Positions 49,198 to 55,895 of a stretch of 64,000 nt of DNA are shown one piece after another. This DNA comes from Chloroflexota bacterium. GTDB taxonomy: Bacteria > Chloroflexota > Anaerolineae > Promineifilales > Promineifilaceae. Numbering within the stretch: position 1 is the first letter of the stretch; every line of letters begins with the position of its first letter. The position numbers and the translations under genes are program-made. The stretch lies in contig JACTMP010000011.1 in the NCBI GenBank assembly GCA_014584575.1, forward strand, positions 109,132-173,131, read 5' to 3'. A model generated the notes under the pieces. The model did not search any database. It saw only the letters and a program-made list of their open reading frames with translations, and was not told where the DNA came from.

Positions 49198-49590
49198 TTA
49201 GTGTGATTGGAGGAAGGCAACCACGGCCGTCGCCCCCTCTCCCCCCGCTTCAGCATGAGCAATCAAGGGGATGCCATGAGGCCCTGGCACATCTTTCATC
49301 GCCGGGTAAGCCGCCAGCATCGCCTGCACCACATCTAGCTGGCCCATCATGGCCGCTGCAAAAATGTCCAGCCGCGCCCCGTTTGCCAGCAGAAATTCGG
49401 CAATATCGCGCCGACCCATGTGCGCCGCCGCGCCTAGCCCTGTTTCCCAGTCGCCGCCGCCCCAATCCCAACAGGCATTCACCAACGCCGGTTCTTGTTG
49501 CAGTAGCTCCTGCACCCGGTTCAGGTCACCATGCGCATTACCCACAAACTCTTGCACCAACGCACTGTTCAATCCTGGTTCCCTGTCCAT
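49198..49590 (-). CDS. Small ankyrin-repeat protein
   Basis: 130 aa with three or four ankyrin repeats: NRVQELLQQEPALVNACWDW, ETGLGAAAHMGRRDIAEFLL, ANGARLDIFAAAMMGQLDVV and the final HGIPLIAHAEAGGEGATAVV. Such single-unit bacterial proteins mediate protein-protein contacts; the partner is unknown. GAGGTAAAA precedes the ATG. Confidence 0.87.
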   Translation of the reverse strand: MDREPGLNSALVQEFVGNAHGDLNRVQELLQQEPALVNACWDWGGGDWETGLGAAAHMGRRDIAEFLLANGARLDIFAAAMMGQLDVVQAMLAAYPAMKDVPGPHGIPLIAHAEAGGEGATAVVAFLQSH

Positions 49591-49610
49591 TTTTACCTCA
49601 CTGGTGGTTA

Positions 49611-49643
49611 AACCTGACAGGTCTTCTGAGACCCGTCAGGTTT
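49611..49643. repeat. AACCTGACAGG palindrome, copy 2
   Basis: AACCTGACAGGTCT ... AGACCCGTCAGGTTT, 33 bp. The last bases are shared with the TAA stop of the aldo/keto reductase gene (49642-49644, minus strand). Confidence 0.75.
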
Positions 49644-50637
49644 AGACCCGCAAAATATCTTCTACATGCTGCAACTCGTCGGCTGTAAACGAGAGACGGT
49701 TTAACACGCCGACAATATCATCAATTTGTTCAGGGCGGCTGGCGCCAAGCAGGGCAGAGGTCACGGCCGTTTGCCGCAGCACCCAGGCCACCGCCATCTG
49801 CGCCATCGTCTGCCCGCGTGATTGGGCCATCTCGTTCAGACGGCGCACTTTGTCCACCTTTTCCGGCGTGATGTGGCTCTCGTTCAGGAAGACGCCAGAA
49901 CGTTTTACCCGCGAATCATCCGGGATACCGTGCAGATATTTATCCGTCAACAAACCTTGCGCCAACGAGGAAAAGACAATGCAGCCAATCCCCTCGTCCG
50001 TCAGGGTGTCTAACAAGCCATCGGCCTCTACCCAGCGGTTGAACATGCTGTAGGAGGGTTGGTGAATGAGGCAGGGGGTGCCCAATTCGCGCAGGATGGC
50101 GGCGGCGCGGCGGGTCTTTTCGCTGTTGTAGGAGGAGATGCCCACGTAGAGGGCACGGCCGCTGCGCACGGCAAAATCGAGCGCGCCCATTGTCTCTTCC
50201 AACGGGGTGTCGGGGTCAAAACGGTGGCTGTAGAAGATGTCCACGTACTCCAGCCCCATGCGTTTGAGGCTTTGATCCAGGCTGGCGATCAGGTATTTGC
50301 GCGACCCCCATTCACCGTAAGGGCCAGGCCACATATCGTAGCCCGCTTTGGTGGAGATGATGAGTTCGTCGCGGTAAGGGGCCAAATCCTGGCGCATAAT
50401 CTGGCCGAACATCTCTTCGGCCGAGCCGGGCGGCGGGCCGTAATTGTTGGCTAAATCAAAGTGGGTGATGCCCAGATCAAAGGCGCGGCGCAGCATGGCA
50501 CGGCCGTTGGCCTGCGTATCTACCCCACCAAAATTGTGCCACAGCCCCAATGAGATGAGCGGCAATTTCAGCCCACTACGGCCGCACCGTTTGTATTGCA
50601 TGGTGTCATATCGCATTTTCGATGGTTGGTAGGTCAT
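49642..50637 (-). CDS. Aldo/keto reductase, L-glyceraldehyde-3-phosphate reductase (YghZ) type
   Basis: 331 aa. The AKR tetrad is visible: Asp and Tyr in THFDLANNYGPPPGSAEEMF, Lys in IISTKAGYDMWPGPYGEWG and His in DIFYSHRFDPD. The motif GPPPGSAEE and the WPGPYGEWGSRKYL loop are signatures of the YghZ/AKR14 group, NADPH-dependent enzymes that detoxify L-GAP and methylglyoxal. GGAGAG precedes the ATG at 50637. The stop codon is contributed by a repeat. Confidence 0.92.
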   Translation of the reverse strand: MTYQPSKMRYDTMQYKRCGRSGLKLPLISLGLWHNFGGVDTQANGRAMLRRAFDLGITHFDLANNYGPPPGSAEEMFGQIMRQDLAPYRDELIISTKAGYDMWPGPYGEWGSRKYLIASLDQSLKRMGLEYVDIFYSHRFDPDTPLEETMGALDFAVRSGRALYVGISSYNSEKTRRAAAILRELGTPCLIHQPSYSMFNRWVEADGLLDTLTDEGIGCIVFSSLAQGLLTDKYLHGIPDDSRVKRSGVFLNESHITPEKVDKVRRLNEMAQSRGQTMAQMAVAWVLRQTAVTSALLGASRPEQIDDIVGVLNRLSFTADELQHVEDILRV

Positions 50638-50651
50638 AACTCTCCATAAGA

Positions 50652-50705
50652 GGTGTTCAAGTGTTCAAGTTACGTGACACTTAAACACTTGAACACTTAA
50701 ACACG
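50652..50705. repeat. 8-nt repeat hairpin, GTGTTCAA family
   Basis: GTGTTCAA units on the left pair with TTAAACAC/TTGAACAC units on the right. The TAA stop of the AGE-family gene (50697-50699, minus strand) lies in the right arm. Confidence 0.85.
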
Positions 50706-51935
50706 TTGTATCAGTTCCAGACAGGCACGGCCGTTGTGATACGGCGTTTTCCAGATGCCGGCTTTGTCACGGGGGCCGGGTGTGTTGTCGGCGCTGACGT
50801 GAGCAAACCAGTCGCCGCCCTTCCGGTCAATAAACACCTGCTGCACAAAACGCCAGCAGTTCCACGATGCCTGTAAAAATCGTTCCTCGCCGGTAAGTTG
50901 GTACGCCTGGAAAAAGCCGACCATGCCTTCGGCCTGGGGCCACCAATCTTTGCTGCGGTCACATACGCCGTTAGCGTCACCTTCGTTGAAAATGCCGCCG
51001 CTGGCGTCTACACCTTCTTGCAGGGTAATATGAGCGATGTGGTCGGCAACGGCCGTGACCTCCGCCAGCAGCGCCTCATCCCCCACCTGCTCCGCCGCTT
51101 CCACCAGCAGCCAGTTTGCCTCAATGTCGTGCCCGTAAGAGATGTGCGGCGTCAGCGATTGCCAATCGGCCGTGAAGTGCAGTTGCAAGTGGCCGGTTTG
51201 CCGGTTGAGGATGTGATCCAGCATCAGGCGAATGAGGGTGTATTGGCGGGCGCGCAGGCCGGGATCATCCCAGGCCGCCAGCAGATTGGTGTACGCTTCC
51301 AGGATGTGCAAATGGGTGTTCATCGTTTTGGGCACGTGGCCGGGAACCTGGTCCACGTTAATCTCCGGGTATGGCGACCAGTCGCGGTGGAAGGCGTCAA
51401 AATAGCCGCCCTGTGCGGGGTCAGCCGCGTGTTGTTCGATGAGGTGGTAGAGGGCGACGGCCGTGTCCCATGCCGCCCGTTCCCTCGTTGCCCGGGCATA
51501 CTCGCTGAAACCATACAAGCCAAATGCCTGCCCATAAATGAGTTTGTGGTTGGCCAGTGGACGGCCGTCTGCCGCCACCAGCCAATACAGCCCACCGTGC
51601 GCTTCGTCCCAAAAATAGTCACGCAAAAAGGTATAGGCATGGTCGGCCATTTGCCGGTAAGTGGGGTCGGGCCGCCAACGATAGGCGCGGGAGAATGTCC
51701 ACAGGAGACGGCCGTGCTGCACCACCCCTTTGGCCGCCGCCCCATCCACCTGCCCGGTGTGGTCAATGCGCCCGAAAAAGCCGCCCCGCGCCACATCCAC
51801 CGCCCGCGTGCTGTAAAAGGGCAGGATATTGCCGGTGAGTTCCCGTTCCAGTTCTGCTTGATAGGTCGTGATGTCCATTACACCCTGCTGTTTGTGGGAA
51901 AAGGTGGGAAGTGCTGAACGGTCTTGCCAATTCAT
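50697..51935 (-). CDS. AGE-family sugar epimerase (cellobiose 2-epimerase-like)
   Basis: 412 aa, (alpha/alpha)6 barrel. The active-site residues of the family are seen: Arg in VQHGRLLWTFSRAYR, His in NTHLHILEAYTNLLAAW, His in SYGHDIEANWLLVEAAE and the WWPQAEGMVGFFQAY block. Sequence fits cellobiose/mannobiose 2-epimerases better than renin-binding protein. The ATG at 51935 is chosen because GTGGAGGCTGTT stands before it; MDITTYQAELE at 51878 is the start that homology would suggest and is a fair alternative. Confidence 0.88.
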   Translation of the reverse strand: MNWQDRSALPTFSHKQQGVMDITTYQAELERELTGNILPFYSTRAVDVARGGFFGRIDHTGQVDGAAAKGVVQHGRLLWTFSRAYRWRPDPTYRQMADHAYTFLRDYFWDEAHGGLYWLVAADGRPLANHKLIYGQAFGLYGFSEYARATRERAAWDTAVALYHLIEQHAADPAQGGYFDAFHRDWSPYPEINVDQVPGHVPKTMNTHLHILEAYTNLLAAWDDPGLRARQYTLIRLMLDHILNRQTGHLQLHFTADWQSLTPHISYGHDIEANWLLVEAAEQVGDEALLAEVTAVADHIAHITLQEGVDASGGIFNEGDANGVCDRSKDWWPQAEGMVGFFQAYQLTGEERFLQASWNCWRFVQQVFIDRKGGDWFAHVSADNTPGPRDKAGIWKTPYHNGRACLELIQRV

Positions 51936-52024
51936 AACAGCCTCCACGCCGTGATTGATTATATCCGCATTGTGAGGGGAAGGAACACGGCCGTTTATGC
52001 TGCCAGCCATTGCCATTTTGCGAT

Positions 52025-52618
52025 TCATGGTGGGGGCGAGAAATGGTACACGGCCGTACCCCCAAAACTCTCGCCATACCACCCCATCTGCGTGGGCTGA
52101 ATGGGTATATCACCCGCCCACAACAGTTCCCGGTTGATGCGCACCCGCATTTGCCCATCGGCCACAGTTACCCAGAGTTCGTTGGCAGCCTCACCGGTGC
52201 GCACGTGGGGCCAGGGCTGCCAGGGGAGTCCGGTAATCGGTGGTCGGTGATCGGTAATCGGTGAACAGGTATGGGTTATGGACGCGGTTTGGTAGATGGT
52301 GACGTAGCCGAGGGGGGAGAGGGCGATGATAACGGCCGTGCAGCCATCGCCTAACACCACCCCCGCCCCGCTGTCTAATTCACCGCTTTGGTGGCGCACG
52401 GTGGTGCGCACCGTGAAATCACCGACAGGCAATGGCTGTGCCAACCAAAAGATGTGCTGTTCACCGGGAGGGATGGTAAGCGTGTGCGGCACGGCCGTCC
52501 ATACCAGTTCACCAACCGGATGGGGGTCAAACACGCCTATCGCAATGAGTAAGAGCAGGAGCACGGCCGTCAGCCCCAACACGCCGCTCCCCACCCGCAA
52601 CCAACGCATCTGCGCCAT
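52025..52618 (-). CDS. Membrane-anchored extracellular protein of unknown function
   Basis: 197 aa. One N-terminal helix (LRVGSGVLGLTAVLLLLLI) and a beta-rich outside domain (PHTLTIPPGEQHIFWLAQPL; GDFTVRTTVRHQSG; ELWVTVADGQMRVRINRELL), perhaps a concanavalin-like or DUF1080-like fold. A heptad repeat (52231-52264) is translated in its middle as SPITDHRPPITG, probably an insertion in a loop. Start ATG at 52618 follows TTGGGGAT. Confidence 0.6.
   Translation of the reverse strand: MAQMRWLRVGSGVLGLTAVLLLLLIAIGVFDPHPVGELVWTAVPHTLTIPPGEQHIFWLAQPLPVGDFTVRTTVRHQSGELDSGAGVVLGDGCTAVIIALSPLGYVTIYQTASITHTCSPITDHRPPITGLPWQPWPHVRTGEAANELWVTVADGQMRVRINRELLWAGDIPIQPTQMGWYGESFGGTAVYHFSPPP
52231..52264. repeat. 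One-arm heptad array inside a coding sequence, CGGTAAT family
   Basis: Units CGGTAAT, CGGTGGT, CGGTGAT, CGGTAAT, CGGTGAA lie inside the gene above and are read in frame as two degenerate 7-residue repeats. Related to the arrays at 37414 and 63188. Confidence 0.7.
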
Positions 52619-52722
52619 ATCCCCAAGTCTACTCACCGGGCCATCAATTGTCACCTGCCTGCTGCGCCAGCCAGCTACACAAGGGCAAAACCGGCCATTT
52701 TACAAGGGATTTTATCGAACAC

Positions 52723-52751
52723 TTGTTTTATTGTCCGGCGTGTGTTACAAT
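52723..52751 (+). promoter_or_regulatory. Promoter of the arsR-AHSA1 operon
   Basis: TTGTTT and TACAAT with a 17-bp spacer, placing the start of transcription about 10 bases before the ArsR start codon and within or beside the operator palindrome. Confidence 0.6.
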
Positions 52752-52755
52752 ACAC

Positions 52756-52771
52756 GTAACCAATTGGTTAC
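52756..52771. promoter_or_regulatory. Palindromic operator candidate for ArsR-type repressor
   Basis: A perfect 16-bp palindrome, GTAACCAATTGGTTAC, starts five bases after the -10 box and ends two bases before the regulator start codon. This is where an autoregulating ArsR dimer would block transcription. Confidence 0.65.
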
Positions 52772-52773
52772 AT

Positions 52774-53109
52774 ATGATGAGACGCGATGTATTTCAAGCA
52801 ATAGCCGATCCCCACCGGCGGGCAATTTTGGAACTGCTGGCCCGGCAGCGATTGACGGTAAATGGTGTGGCCGACCACTTTACCATCAGCCGCCCGGCCG
52901 TATCGAAACACCTGAAGATTTTAGAGCAGTGTGGGCTGGTGGTAATGCAACCACACGGCCGTGAACGATACTGTGAGGTACAGCCGGAAAAGCTGAACGA
53001 GGTGACGGATTGGCTGGCACAATACCAGCAGATGTGGGAGCAGCGGTACGAAAGATTAGACGAACTGCTGCAAGAATTACAAAACAAGGAGAACGAACAT
53101 GACCAGTAA
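52774..53109 (+). CDS. ArsR-family transcriptional regulator
   Basis: 111 aa winged helix: [41 protein letters not shown] (recognition helix) and [19 protein letters not shown] (wing). It lacks the Cys ligands of metal-sensing ArsR members. It overlaps the AHSA1 gene by 11 bp, the usual pairing in which an ArsR-like protein controls an SRPBCC protein. Start at one of two adjacent ATGs, 52774 or 52777. Confidence 0.92.
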   Translation: MMRRDVFQAIADPHRRAILELLARQRLTVNGVADHFTISRPAVSKHLKILEQCGLVVMQPHGRERYCEVQPEKLNEVTDWLAQYQQMWEQRYERLDELLQELQNKENEHDQ

Positions 53110-53587
53110 AAATAAAACCATCATCACGGCCGAACCCAACCAACAGGAACTCTTTATCACCAGAGAGTTCGATGCCCCCCGCGAACTTGTCTTCCGAGCA
53201 CACACCGACCCCGACCTGTATGCCCAATGGCTTGGCCCGCGTGGACTGACCACCACTTTTGAGGTTTTTGAACCGGTTAGCGGTGGCCGGTGGCGTTTTA
53301 CCCAAAAAGATCAAGAAGGCAACGAATACGCTTTCCACGGCGTGAACCATGAAGTGAAAGCGCCGGAACGGATCATCGGCACCTTTGAGTATGAGGGGTT
53401 GCCGGAAAGTGGGCACGTTATCCTGGAAACGGCCGTGTTTGAAGAATTGCCAGACGGCCGTACCCGGATCAAGAGCCAATCCGTCTTTCAGTCCGTCGCC
53501 GACCGGGATGGCATGATTCAGTCCGGCATGGAACATGGCGTCAATGAAGGTTACGAACGCCTTGATGAGATTTTGAGCAGCCTGTAA
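53099..53587 (+). CDS. SRPBCC / AHSA1-domain protein
   Basis: 162 aa with the helix-grip fold: [20 protein letters not shown] at the start, [20 protein letters not shown] in the middle and a long C-terminal helix [17 protein letters not shown]. These proteins hold a hydrophobic ligand; function is unknown. AAGGAGAACGAAC inside the arsR gene is its ribosome site. Confidence 0.9.
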   Translation: MTSKNKTIITAEPNQQELFITREFDAPRELVFRAHTDPDLYAQWLGPRGLTTTFEVFEPVSGGRWRFTQKDQEGNEYAFHGVNHEVKAPERIIGTFEYEGLPESGHVILETAVFEELPDGRTRIKSQSVFQSVADRDGMIQSGMEHGVNEGYERLDEILSSL

Positions 53588-53628
53588 ATACACCGTTAAA
53601 TAACTCTTCTCAACTTTAACACTTCAAC

Positions 53629-53702
53629 TGTCATTCCGAGCGGAGTCTTCGGAGCGAGGAATCCCTCTCCTGTACAAAGGGTAGGGATTCCTCGTCGAAG
53701 AC
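53629..53702 (+). repeat. Dispersed TGTCATTCCGAGCG element, copy 2
   Basis: Begins TGTCATTCCGAGCGGAGTCT and ends CTCGTCGAAGAC. GAGGAATCCCTCTCC / GGGATTCCTCG inside can pair. It matches 3150-3223 in reverse orientation and fills most of the 160-bp gap before the VOC gene. Confidence 0.75.
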
Positions 53703-53748
53703 TGAGACGTTGCAGTGCAACGTCTCTCTACCAAAAGGAAACATTGTG

Positions 53749-54207
53749 ATGCAAAAGATAATCCCTTACTTATGGTTTGATAATCAAGCCGAAGAGGCCG
53801 CCAATTTTTACACCTCCCTCTTCAAGAATTCAAAAATGGGCACGGTTTCTCGTGGGCCGGATGGGGCCGTGTTTATGGTCACATTCCAGCTTGAGGGGCA
53901 AGAGTACATGGCGCTAAACGGTGGGCCGCGCTTCCAATTCACGGAAGCGATCTCGTTTTTCGTGAACTGTGAAACGCAAGCCGAAGTGGATCATTTGTGG
54001 AACAGCCTGACGGCCAATGGGGGTGAAGAGAGCCAGTGTGGCTGGCTGAAAGACAAATACGGCCTGTGGTGGCAGATCATCCCCACCATTTTGGGTGAAC
54101 TGATGCAAGATGAAGATGGCGCAAAGGCGCAACAGGTGATGGCGGCGCTGCTGCAAATGAAGAAGATTGAGGTTGCCGAACTGTTGCGAGCGTATGAAGG
54201 GGGCTGA
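53749..54207 (+). CDS. PhnB-like VOC-family protein
   Basis: 152 aa. IIPYLWFDNQAEEAANFYTS, GPDGAVFMVTFQLEGQEYMA, GGEESQCGWLKDKYGLWWQI are the signatures of the PhnB branch of the glyoxalase/VOC fold (also annotated 3-demethylubiquinone methyltransferase-like). It follows the ArsR-AHSA1 pair, a common grouping, and the MQKIIPYL start is used. Confidence 0.9.
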   Translation: MQKIIPYLWFDNQAEEAANFYTSLFKNSKMGTVSRGPDGAVFMVTFQLEGQEYMALNGGPRFQFTEAISFFVNCETQAEVDHLWNSLTANGGEESQCGWLKDKYGLWWQIIPTILGELMQDEDGAKAQQVMAALLQMKKIEVAELLRAYEGG

Positions 54208-54273
54208 TATGTGAGGGGTGGTGTGATGCGCAAGGTTTAACCATGCCTCACGCATCACATCATCTATCACCTG

Positions 54274-54753
54274 TTACTGATTATGGCGGCTGAACACGGC
54301 CGTATTCCCCACCGCGTCAAACGTCAGCACCTCATACGGTTCGGGGGCCACGCCTGGTTGTTCCATACCCGGCGCGCCAATGGGCATACCAGGCACGGCA
54401 ATACCTTTCACCGACGGCCGTTCCGCCAATAACTGCTCTAATGCTTCCACCGGCACATGCCCTTCCACCACATACCCACCTACCAGCGAAGTGTGGCAGG
54501 ATTGTAGTTCCACCGGTATCTGGTAACGGGTCTTGAAGGAGGTAACATCGGTAATTTGCTCCACGCGCACCCGGTAGCCATGCTCCTGCACATACTCAAT
54601 CCAGCCGCCACAACAACCGCAAGTTGGCGATTTGTAAACAGTAATAATCGTCGGGGCATTTTCGGCCACCGATGATGGCGTTGCCGCCGGCGTACAGGCC
54701 ATTGCCCCCCATACCAGCCAGACCAGAGTCAAAACTAAAAACGAACGTTTCAC
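54274..54753 (-). CDS. DUF411 lipoprotein, probable copper-binding
   Basis: 159 aa. Signal peptide with lipobox (LVWGAMACTP), then VYKSPTCGCCGGWIEYVQEH, with the Cys pairs that define DUF411, and LQSCHTSLVGGYVVEGHVP. These proteins are found in copper and metal-resistance loci; copper binding is known family lore, not shown here. The start is GTG at 54753 behind GGAGAAGG. A longer frame upstream has no signal peptide features. Confidence 0.9.
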   Translation of the reverse strand: MKRSFLVLTLVWLVWGAMACTPAATPSSVAENAPTIITVYKSPTCGCCGGWIEYVQEHGYRVRVEQITDVTSFKTRYQIPVELQSCHTSLVGGYVVEGHVPVEALEQLLAERPSVKGIAVPGMPIGAPGMEQPGVAPEPYEVLTFDAVGNTAVFSRHNQ

Positions 54754-55101
54754 GTGCCTTCTCCTTACTTGAATTTGAACTATGTTGGGCAAAGCATAAG
54801 AGAAAGGGAGCTGCAAACTATAGTGATGGATGTCATGGGATCGGCTGTCTATTGGCTAAAACGACAGCAATTCTCAATTTGGCGAAACCCGACGATTAAA
54901 ATCGCGGCTACAAGCAGCAAAGCCGACCTTCGTCGGCTAAGACCAGTCGGTGAAGGCCGACTTCGCCTTGTGTAGGTGCAGATTTATCTGCCGCCGCCGG
55001 ACAAATTGAGAATTGCTGCTAAAACGACCCTTCGTTTTGTCAACCACCCGGTTGTGATACAATCCCGTCACGCCACAAACCTATAACCGATAAGGCAGGC
55101 C
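54754..55101. other. Intergenic region holding a MITE
   Basis: About 350 bp between the DUF411 gene (leftward) and the zinc-ribbon gene (rightward). Nearly half is a 152-bp mobile-element-like insertion. The remainder has no clear promoter motif. Confidence 0.6.
54866..55017. mobile_element. 152-bp MITE-like element with intact ends and target duplication
   Basis: A perfect 16-bp inverted repeat AGCAATTCTCAATTTG / CAAATTGAGAATTGCT bounds the element. Directly outside lies a perfect 11-bp direct repeat GCTAAAACGAC at 54855-54865 and 55018-55028, the expected target-site duplication. The interior has hairpins (AAAGCCGACCTTCGTCGGCT; GTCGGTGAAGGCCGAC; GCAGATTTATCTGC) and no coding capacity. The interior matches the diverged copy at 5042-5160. 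Confidence 0.85.
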
Positions 55102-55803
55102 ATGACCCAAGTACACCAATTGTATCAACTGCAAGAAACCGACCTGGAAATACGCGACAAGAAGCAGCGGCTGGGGGAAGTGCTGCAAACACTCAAGGGG
55201 CCACCCTGGTTGTTGCAGGCCAGAGCAGAATTGGACACGGCCGTGAGCAGCCTGAACAGCCTGCAAAACCAGCGCAACACCCTCAACCTGGAACTACAAA
55301 GCCTGCGCAGCAAAGCGAATAGCTCCGAAACCCGCCTCTACTCCGGCAAAGTGGTAAACACCAAAGAGATGTCCGATCTGCAACATGAGATTGAATCGCT
55401 CAATCAACGCGCCGCCGGGATCGAAGATCAGGTTTTGGAACTGATGCTGTTAATGGAAGAGGCAGAGACGCAAAAGAATGAAGCGACGGCCGTGGCCGCC
55501 AAAGCCGAAGAACGCTGGCAACACGAGTCGGTGGATTTGGAGGCGGAAAAAACAGAACTGGCGGTGCGTCTGAACCGGCTGTTACAGCGGCGGCAAGAGC
55601 AGGCCAGTGTGGTAGACGCGGCCTCGTTGCGGGAGTATGAACAGTTGGCGAAAAAGAAGGGGGGCACGGCCGTGACCCGCATTCGGGTAGATATGTGCCT
55701 GGGCTGCCGCATGACCGTCTCCGCCAACAACATTAAACAAGCCAGAGAGGGGAAAAAGGCGTACTGCGGCGGCTGCGGGCGGATTATTTATCCTTACGAT
55801 TAG
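55102..55803 (+). CDS. Coiled-coil zinc-ribbon protein (CT398-like)
   Basis: 233 aa. Long antiparallel coiled coil (about 5-180) with the VVNTKEMSDLQHEIESL turn, then a C4 zinc ribbon (CLGCRMTVSANNIKQAREG, CGGCGRIIYPYD). Structural relatives (CT398/CdsZ, FlgZ-like) tie nucleic-acid or secretion factors together; function in this phylum is unknown. Single gene start by ATG at 55102. Confidence 0.9.
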   Translation: MTQVHQLYQLQETDLEIRDKKQRLGEVLQTLKGPPWLLQARAELDTAVSSLNSLQNQRNTLNLELQSLRSKANSSETRLYSGKVVNTKEMSDLQHEIESLNQRAAGIEDQVLELMLLMEEAETQKNEATAVAAKAEERWQHESVDLEAEKTELAVRLNRLLQRRQEQASVVDAASLREYEQLAKKKGGTAVTRIRVDMCLGCRMTVSANNIKQAREGKKAYCGGCGRIIYPYD

Positions 55804-55840
55804 GAGTCAAAAAACATTTACGCTGCATTCCTGGCACTGC

Positions 55841-55890
55841 GGAGATTGCCAGATTGCGAGTTAAAATCTCCCAATCTCCTCACCTCTCTC
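55841..55890. repeat. Heptad repeat hairpin, GGAGATT family
   Basis: GGAGATTGCCAGATTGCGAG on the left and AATCTCCCAATCTCCTC on the right, more degenerate than other copies. It lies between the zinc-ribbon stop and the Clp start at 55896. Confidence 0.7.
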
Positions 55891-55895
55891 AAAGT

